Assembly: GCA_002309035.1 (NCBI GenBank)
Contig: DBWT01000029.1
Span: 1 to 35,416, forward strand
DNA: 35,416 bases
Source: Caryophanales bacterium UBA1231
GTDB lineage: Bacteria; Bacillota_I; Bacilli_A; ML615J-28; CAG-313
Reading direction: 5' to 3'
The position numbers were made by a program, and so were the translations under genes. This document shows positions 31,111 through 35,416 of this stretch, in pieces; position 1 is the stretch's first letter; each line of letters starts with the position of its first letter. Below the pieces are notes generated by a model that saw only the letters and a list, made by a program, of their open reading frames with translations, ran no database searches and was not told the DNA's origin.

Positions 31111-33213
31111 TTATTCATTAAATAAGAATTTTAGTATTTGATCAGGAAGCATTGTTGAAAGATTGTCTGGATCTAATACACCATTTTCGTTTAAGTACCA
31201 ACTGAATTTACCACAGTTTGTATTATTACGTGATAGATATGAGCTATATGATCTTAAAACAGTTGGATAACGATCGCTCCAATCTTTGAAATACTTCTTA
31301 TTGTATTGATCAGCAAGTTTGTATGCTTCACATTCTTTTGAACTACCTAGTGCACTTAGTTGTGCACCACCACCTGCTGCACCTGAATATGAATCAGAAG
31401 GTGTTGAGTGAAGAATAACCATACTACCATCGCTACATACGCCAAGACAAATCCAAACGTGACCATCCATTGAAATGATATCACCAACTTTGAAATCTGA
31501 AACATTAGAAGTAGGAGCTGAATAATCTCTTGTATAAGTACCTAATCCCAATTCAGCAAATGATTTTGCCATCTTTGTTGAACTCTTTACATAGCCTTGA
31601 TTACCACTTTCTGTATTTAAGACATTGTACATAATCCATCCAACGTATCCAGAACAGTCAACACCGGCATAATAATATTCGTTAAAGCTTCCAAATGGAT
31701 AATAAGTTTGGGCGTGATTAGAACTATTCTTATAAGAGTAAGAACTATTTTGTTCATAGAAGAATTCAATCCATGAATCAGCAACACCAATTGATCTTGC
31801 TTGATTTGATGAACCTTCATCTTGGAAATCCCAAGCACCACCATAAACATATAAAGCATGGCCTACAGCGCTTAAAGCAATCTTAAAGAAGTTTGTTAAT
31901 GTTCTAACACCAGCTTCACCTTCAATTGAAAGAGTATAGTCTTTGATTTCTTTTTCTTTGTAAAGATTTTGTGCATAACCATTTTCTGTTAGAGTGATGA
32001 TGATGTTATCATCTACTGCGATTGTTGCTGTAGAGACACTTGCACCACCGGCTGCTTTATTGATGGCATATTGTTTTGTTGATTCTAAGAATTCATAAGT
32101 ATTACCATCAACAGTAACACTATATTTACTGATAGCTTGAACTTTGCCTTCAATAACACTTGATGTTACAGGGCTTCCGAAAGGTATTTGATTATCTAAT
32201 CTTACAAGATTAGTAATGTTATCTTTATTATCATTTAAAGTTAAATGGTAAATCTTACCTTCTTCAAGTTGATTTTGAAGATCATAATTACCAACTTTTG
32301 TCATTGTGAAAGACTTAACTGTGCCATCGATTGAGAAACGATATTTAAATGATGCCATTTGTGAATTTGTTACTGTACCATAATTGAGGATTCCTAAATA
32401 TACAGCATCGCTTTCAACATTATCAACAGGCCATTCGTAAATAACTTTAACTTGTTTAACAACTTGAGCACTTGTTACATTAGAAACAATTGTAACTGTT
32501 GTTGTACCTTCTTGTAATGCATGATAAGTTCCATCAGCATCAATAGTTAAAACATTTAAATTACTTGATGAGTATGTAAATGAATCATTTTGTGTTGTTG
32601 TTTCAACAATGATTTTTTCACTATCACCAACTACTAAATCATTATCAAATGAAGAAGTAGTAATAGTTGGAGTTGAACTTTGTAGGATATTTACCTTGAT
32701 TTGTGCTTCAGCCATCATACTACCTAAAACAGCTTTGGCTGTGACGATCGCATTACCAGCTTTTAAGGCTTTAAGAATTGAAGCTTCTAAATTTAAAACA
32801 ATATTATTATTGATATAGAATGATATTTGTCCATCAGTTTCAAAATAATCATTTAAATCAACTTCATCATTGATATTCAAAGTAAGTTGATCAACTAAAG
32901 CTATAATGATTTTAGGTAAAATTGTGATTTCAATTTCAACTGTTTCCTCATTATTAGAAATAACAATAATACCTTTTCCTTCATTTAAGGCCGTAATTTT
33001 ATAGCCATTAATGGCAAATAATTCAGGATTATTTGTTGTAATGTGATAAGCACTTAGTGATTTAACATCTAAACTAAATTCATCACCAACATAAACTTCA
33101 CTTAATTCTTTGACTTCTAGTGAATCAGTTGGTCCATTAGATACATTAAAATCACATCCAACGATAAAAATAATAGTTAAAATAAATAAAAATGAATATA
33201 ATAATTTTTTCAT
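31111..33213 (-). CDS. Lipoprotein with Ig-like repeats and NlpC/P60 peptidase domain
   Basis: A 700-residue lipoprotein with lipobox IVGC near residue 20. The N-terminal half carries bacterial Ig-like (Big) repeats with phrases such as ITALNEGKGIIVIS, LKAGNAIVTAKA and ALQEGTTTVTIVS. A middle beta domain follows, then an NlpC/P60-type cysteine peptidase domain: catalytic Cys in AGVDCSGYVGWIMY, His in ISMDGHVWICLG and a third polar position near VILHSTPS. Such enzymes cleave peptidoglycan stem peptides, so a wall-remodelling role outside the membrane is likely. ATG 33213 has AAGGAG upstream; a longer frame would begin inside the promoter. Confidence 0.85.
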   Translation of the reverse strand: MKKLLYSFLFILTIIFIVGCDFNVSNGPTDSLEVKELSEVYVGDEFSLDVKSLSAYHITTNNPELFAINGYKITALNEGKGIIVISNNEETVEIEITILPKIIIALVDQLTLNINDEVDLNDYFETDGQISFYINNNIVLNLEASILKALKAGNAIVTAKAVLGSMMAEAQIKVNILQSSTPTITTSSFDNDLVVGDSEKIIVETTTQNDSFTYSSSNLNVLTIDADGTYHALQEGTTTVTIVSNVTSAQVVKQVKVIYEWPVDNVESDAVYLGILNYGTVTNSQMASFKYRFSIDGTVKSFTMTKVGNYDLQNQLEEGKIYHLTLNDNKDNITNLVRLDNQIPFGSPVTSSVIEGKVQAISKYSVTVDGNTYEFLESTKQYAINKAAGGASVSTATIAVDDNIIITLTENGYAQNLYKEKEIKDYTLSIEGEAGVRTLTNFFKIALSAVGHALYVYGGAWDFQDEGSSNQARSIGVADSWIEFFYEQNSSYSYKNSSNHAQTYYPFGSFNEYYYAGVDCSGYVGWIMYNVLNTESGNQGYVKSSTKMAKSFAELGLGTYTRDYSAPTSNVSDFKVGDIISMDGHVWICLGVCSDGSMVILHSTPSDSYSGAAGGGAQLSALGSSKECEAYKLADQYNKKYFKDWSDRYPTVLRSYSSYLSRNNTNCGKFSWYLNENGVLDPDNLSTMLPDQILKFLFNE

Positions 33214-33234
33214 AAGATGCTCCTTTTTTATTAT

Positions 33235-33263
33235 ATTATACAATAACTTTACTTTTTTTACAA
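33235..33263 (-). promoter_or_regulatory. Predicted promoter of the NlpC/P60 lipoprotein gene
   Basis: Minus strand TTGTAA (33258-33263), a 17-nt spacer and perfect TATAAT (33235-33240). Confidence 0.75.
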
Positions 33264-33272
33264 ATTATATAA

Positions 33273-33301
33273 TGGCTTTTATTTTCGAATTATGGTATAA
33301 T
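33273..33301 (+). promoter_or_regulatory. Predicted extended -10 promoter of the peptidase/lipid kinase/ung cluster
   Basis: TGGCTT (33273-33278), a 17-nt spacer and TATAAT (33296-33301) with TGG directly before it (extended -10). It serves three closely spaced or overlapping genes. Confidence 0.7.
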
Positions 33302-33324
33302 ATATAATAAGGAAAAGAATAATT

Positions 33325-33828
33325 ATGAATAATAAAATGAAGATCATAACTACTCATTTTGAACCATTTGGTGGAAGATGCACTAACGCGTCAAAAGAAG
33401 TTGCTGAAAAGCTACCTTATCCTACTTTTGAACTTCCAGTAAGCTTTGAAAGAGTGACTAAGACATTAGATGAAGTTTATCAAAAAGACTTTGATTTACT
33501 TGTAATGTTTGGTGAAGCGGGTAAATACGAAAGTATTAAAGTCGAAACAAGAGCCCAAAATCTTTGTAATGGCGTAGATAATGATGGTGTAGGGAAAAAT
33601 AATGAACCTATTGTTTTAGGTGGTCAAGATTTATTAACGAAAGTTAAAATCAAAAAAGCATTTAACTTTTCAGTTGATGCTGGAAAATATCTATGCAATT
33701 ATGCTTATTATTATTCTTTATCAAAAGATATTCATGCTATTTTTATTCATATACCTTATATTAGCTTAGAACATCCTCTTGATGAACTAATCAAGGAAAT
33801 CGAAGATATCATTCAAAATATTGAATAA
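33325..33828 (+). CDS. Pyroglutamyl peptidase I-like protein, short form
   Basis: Peptidase C15 removes N-terminal pyroglutamate. The 167 residues begin like the family (HFEPFGGRCTNAS), continue with LLVMFGEAGKYESIKVETRAQN (Glu74 in the place of the catalytic Glu), then DAGKYLCNYAYYYSL (Cys124) and FIHIPY (His142). The triad is therefore present, but the protein is well below the usual length of about 200-215 residues, with the segment between Glu and Cys shortened. Activity is plausible but not assured. AAGGA lies 11 nt before the ATG. It is the first gene of a three-gene cluster. Confidence 0.78.
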   Translation: MNNKMKIITTHFEPFGGRCTNASKEVAEKLPYPTFELPVSFERVTKTLDEVYQKDFDLLVMFGEAGKYESIKVETRAQNLCNGVDNDGVGKNNEPIVLGGQDLLTKVKIKKAFNFSVDAGKYLCNYAYYYSLSKDIHAIFIHIPYISLEHPLDELIKEIEDIIQNIE

Positions 33829-33844
33829 AGTGAAAGGAAAAACT

Positions 33845-34756
33845 ATGAAACATTTTTTTATCATTAATCCTACTGCTGGCCAAAACGATGCGAGCATAAC
33901 ACTTTCAAGTGAAATTGAAGAAATATTTAGGGATAGAAATGAATCATATGAAATCTATATCACCAAATCACCTAAAGATTCATTTAGAGTGGCTTTAGAA
34001 CAATCAAGCAATCTTGATGAAGATACAATCTTTTATGCATGTGGTGGTGATGGCACAAGTTTTGATGTACTAAATGGTATTGTCGGCAAAGAACATGCTT
34101 TCTTTGGTATTATACCGGTTGGTTCATGTAATGACTTTTTGAAAACTTTCCCAACATATAACTTCAAAGATTTGAAAAGTGTTATTAATGGTGAATTAAG
34201 AGATATCGATGTGGCTTCTGCCAATGATTTATATTTTTTGAATGAACTTAATATTGGTTTTGATGCATTAGTTAATGATGATTGTAATAAATCAAAAATC
34301 AAGGAAAAGAGTGTTAAAAAGGCATATAATAGAGCTATCTTTAAAAATCTAATTAAATTTAAAACACATAATGTTAATGCTTTAATCCATGAGAAAGCTT
34401 TACCATTAAAAGCTCTTTTAATTGTTTTAGCAAACGGAAGATATTATGGTAGTAAATATTGTTGTGCACCTTTTGCTGTTACGGATGATGGTTTATTAGA
34501 TTTAGTTGTTGTTAATAAAATATCACGTATTCGTTTTATTAGTTTAATTAAAGGCTATGAAAAAGGTGAACACTTAACTAATCATAAATATGATAGTATT
34601 GTTCATTTTGAAAGAGTTGATGAAATTAAATTATCAAGTGATGAACCAATGGTTACTTGTTTAGATGGTGAAATCTATTATTTTAATGACATTGAAATTA
34701 AGAATCATCACAATGCTTTGAAAATGCTTTTCCCTAAGGAAGAAAATCATGAATAG
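33845..34756 (+). CDS. Diacylglycerol kinase-family lipid kinase
   Basis: A 303-residue member of the DAGK catalytic (YegS/DgkB/LCB5) family. FFIINPTAG opens the fold, and the nucleotide-binding GGDGTSFDVLNG (family GGDGTxxEVxxG, here with Phe-Asp) and GIIPVGSCNDFLKTF follow. The C-terminal lobe contains FLNELNIGFDALV, LANGRYYG and DGLLDLVVV. It phosphorylates diacylglycerol or a similar lipid at the membrane face. ATG 33845 is chosen because AAAGGA is just upstream; the longer frame would overlap the preceding stop. The ung gene overlaps its last 8 nt. Confidence 0.88.
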   Translation: MKHFFIINPTAGQNDASITLSSEIEEIFRDRNESYEIYITKSPKDSFRVALEQSSNLDEDTIFYACGGDGTSFDVLNGIVGKEHAFFGIIPVGSCNDFLKTFPTYNFKDLKSVINGELRDIDVASANDLYFLNELNIGFDALVNDDCNKSKIKEKSVKKAYNRAIFKNLIKFKTHNVNALIHEKALPLKALLIVLANGRYYGSKYCCAPFAVTDDGLLDLVVVNKISRIRFISLIKGYEKGEHLTNHKYDSIVHFERVDEIKLSSDEPMVTCLDGEIYYFNDIEIKNHHNALKMLFPKEENHE

Positions 34757-35411
34757 CTGGTCATCTTTTTTTGAAGTTGAAGAACAAAAATCATATTATC
34801 AAATGCTTTTTAAATTATTAAAAGAAGAAAGAACAAAGTATCATATCTTTCCTAAAGAAGAAGATCTCTTTAAAGCATTTGAATTATGTCCTTTAAATAA
34901 ACTAAAGATGGTTATTTTAGGTCAAGACCCATATCATGAAGTTAATCAAGCACATGGTCTTTCTTTTTCCGTTCCTAATGGTTTTAAAATGCCGCCATCA
35001 CTTCGAAATATCTTTAAAGAATTAGTTAATGAATTTCATATGGAAATGCCAACTAAAACTGATTTATCGGATATTGCTTGTGAAGGAGTTTTACTTTTAA
35101 ATACTATTTTAACAGTTAGAGAAGGCGAAGCTTTATCTCATCAAAACATTGGTTGGCTGACTTTTAGTGAAAATGTTATAAAATATATTAATACAATAGA
35201 TCAACCAATCGTCTATTTGCTTTTAGGTAATTATGCGAAAGGATATGAAAGATTAATAACAAATCCCCATCATTTAGTTTTAAAGACTTCACATCCTTCT
35301 CCATTATCAGCTAATCATGGTTTTTTTGGTTCACAAATATTCATAAAAGCAAATGAATTTTTAAAAAACAATCATATTGAAGAAATCAATTGGCATATTT
35401 TAAATTCTTAA
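34749..35411 (+). CDS. ung: Uracil-DNA glycosylase, family 1
   Basis: UNG excises uracil from DNA as the first step of base excision repair. The 220 residues hold the family motifs in order: GQDPYH (58-63, catalytic Asp60), GLSFSVP, LLLNTILTV, the LLGNYAK strand, and HPSPLSANHGFFGS carrying the leucine/histidine loop. Length is normal (about 220-225). AAGGAAG precedes the ATG. The start overlaps the lipid kinase end by 8 nt, indicating coupled translation. The stop codon is just inside the window. Confidence 0.96.
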   Translation: MNSWSSFFEVEEQKSYYQMLFKLLKEERTKYHIFPKEEDLFKAFELCPLNKLKMVILGQDPYHEVNQAHGLSFSVPNGFKMPPSLRNIFKELVNEFHMEMPTKTDLSDIACEGVLLLNTILTVREGEALSHQNIGWLTFSENVIKYINTIDQPIVYLLLGNYAKGYERLITNPHHLVLKTSHPSPLSANHGFFGSQIFIKANEFLKNNHIEEINWHILNS

Positions 35412-35416
35412 GAAAG

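Noticed and set aside
1..35416. CRISPR array
   Set aside because: No regularly spaced short repeats; the only tandem repeats are the coding 69-bp units at 28245-28382 and the two-unit IS21-like repeat.
1..35416. UGA read as tryptophan (mycoplasma code)
   Set aside because: Trp is encoded by TGG in conserved motifs and TGA ends genes with proper C-termini, including a tandem TGA after the LytTR gene.

Overview
AT-rich bacterial chromosome (about 30% G+C by eye) with strong AAGGAGG-type ribosome binding sites, TTGAAA-17-TATAAT promoters, T-run terminators and closely packed, often overlapping genes. TGG encodes Trp, and TGA ends the genes at 8154-8156 and 8594-8596, so the standard code is used and a code-4 mollicute is unlikely. 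Lipoprotein signals, LytTR/DUF3021, DUF3737, TrpXYZ-type ABC genes, type I pullulanase and an EF-G-like GTPase suggest a low-GC Bacillota, perhaps an uncultured gut Erysipelotrichia, RF39 or Acholeplasma-like Bacilli lineage. That placement is an inference.

Layout. 1-4172: plsX diverges from a DegV/FakB-type fatty-acid-binding gene, followed by a DUF3737 beta-helix protein, coaX and a P-loop kinase. 4208-7253: a TrpXYZ-like ABC importer operon behind a leader peptide with five Tyr codons and competing hairpins that end in a terminator, which is a candidate tyrosine attenuator. 7299-11510: an operon of a radical SAM/SPASM protein, a LytTR regulator, a DUF3021 membrane protein, an unknown membrane-anchored protein and type I pullulanase. 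11553-18542 (minus): a WG-repeat lipoprotein, a MacB-like ATPase-permease fusion, and a separate ATPase and FtsX-type permease that look like a split paralogue of the fusion. 18743-24173: EF-G-like GTPase, class I glutamine-amidotransferase-like hydrolase (minus) and a P-type ATPase.

24197-28684 looks accessory. It has a tRNA-Thr(CGU) with C at position 33, IS21-like terminal repeats, a promoter-driven structured RNA of about 175 nt ending in a large terminator, an orphan DUF1016/YhcG PDDEXK nuclease, a PPP-type phosphatase, and a BspA-like lipoprotein whose 5' UTR holds a hairpin built on nine consecutive G. No IS transposase gene and no second attachment site was seen.

28834-35411 returns to core-like genes: amidohydrolase and metallophosphoesterase (overlapping), an Ig-like/NlpC-P60 lipoprotein (minus), a short pyroglutamyl-peptidase homologue, a diacylglycerol-kinase-family lipid kinase and ung.

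The two observations most worth following are the predicted Tyr-codon attenuator (4208-4495) and the structured RNA in front of the orphan DUF1016 nuclease (24539-24770).
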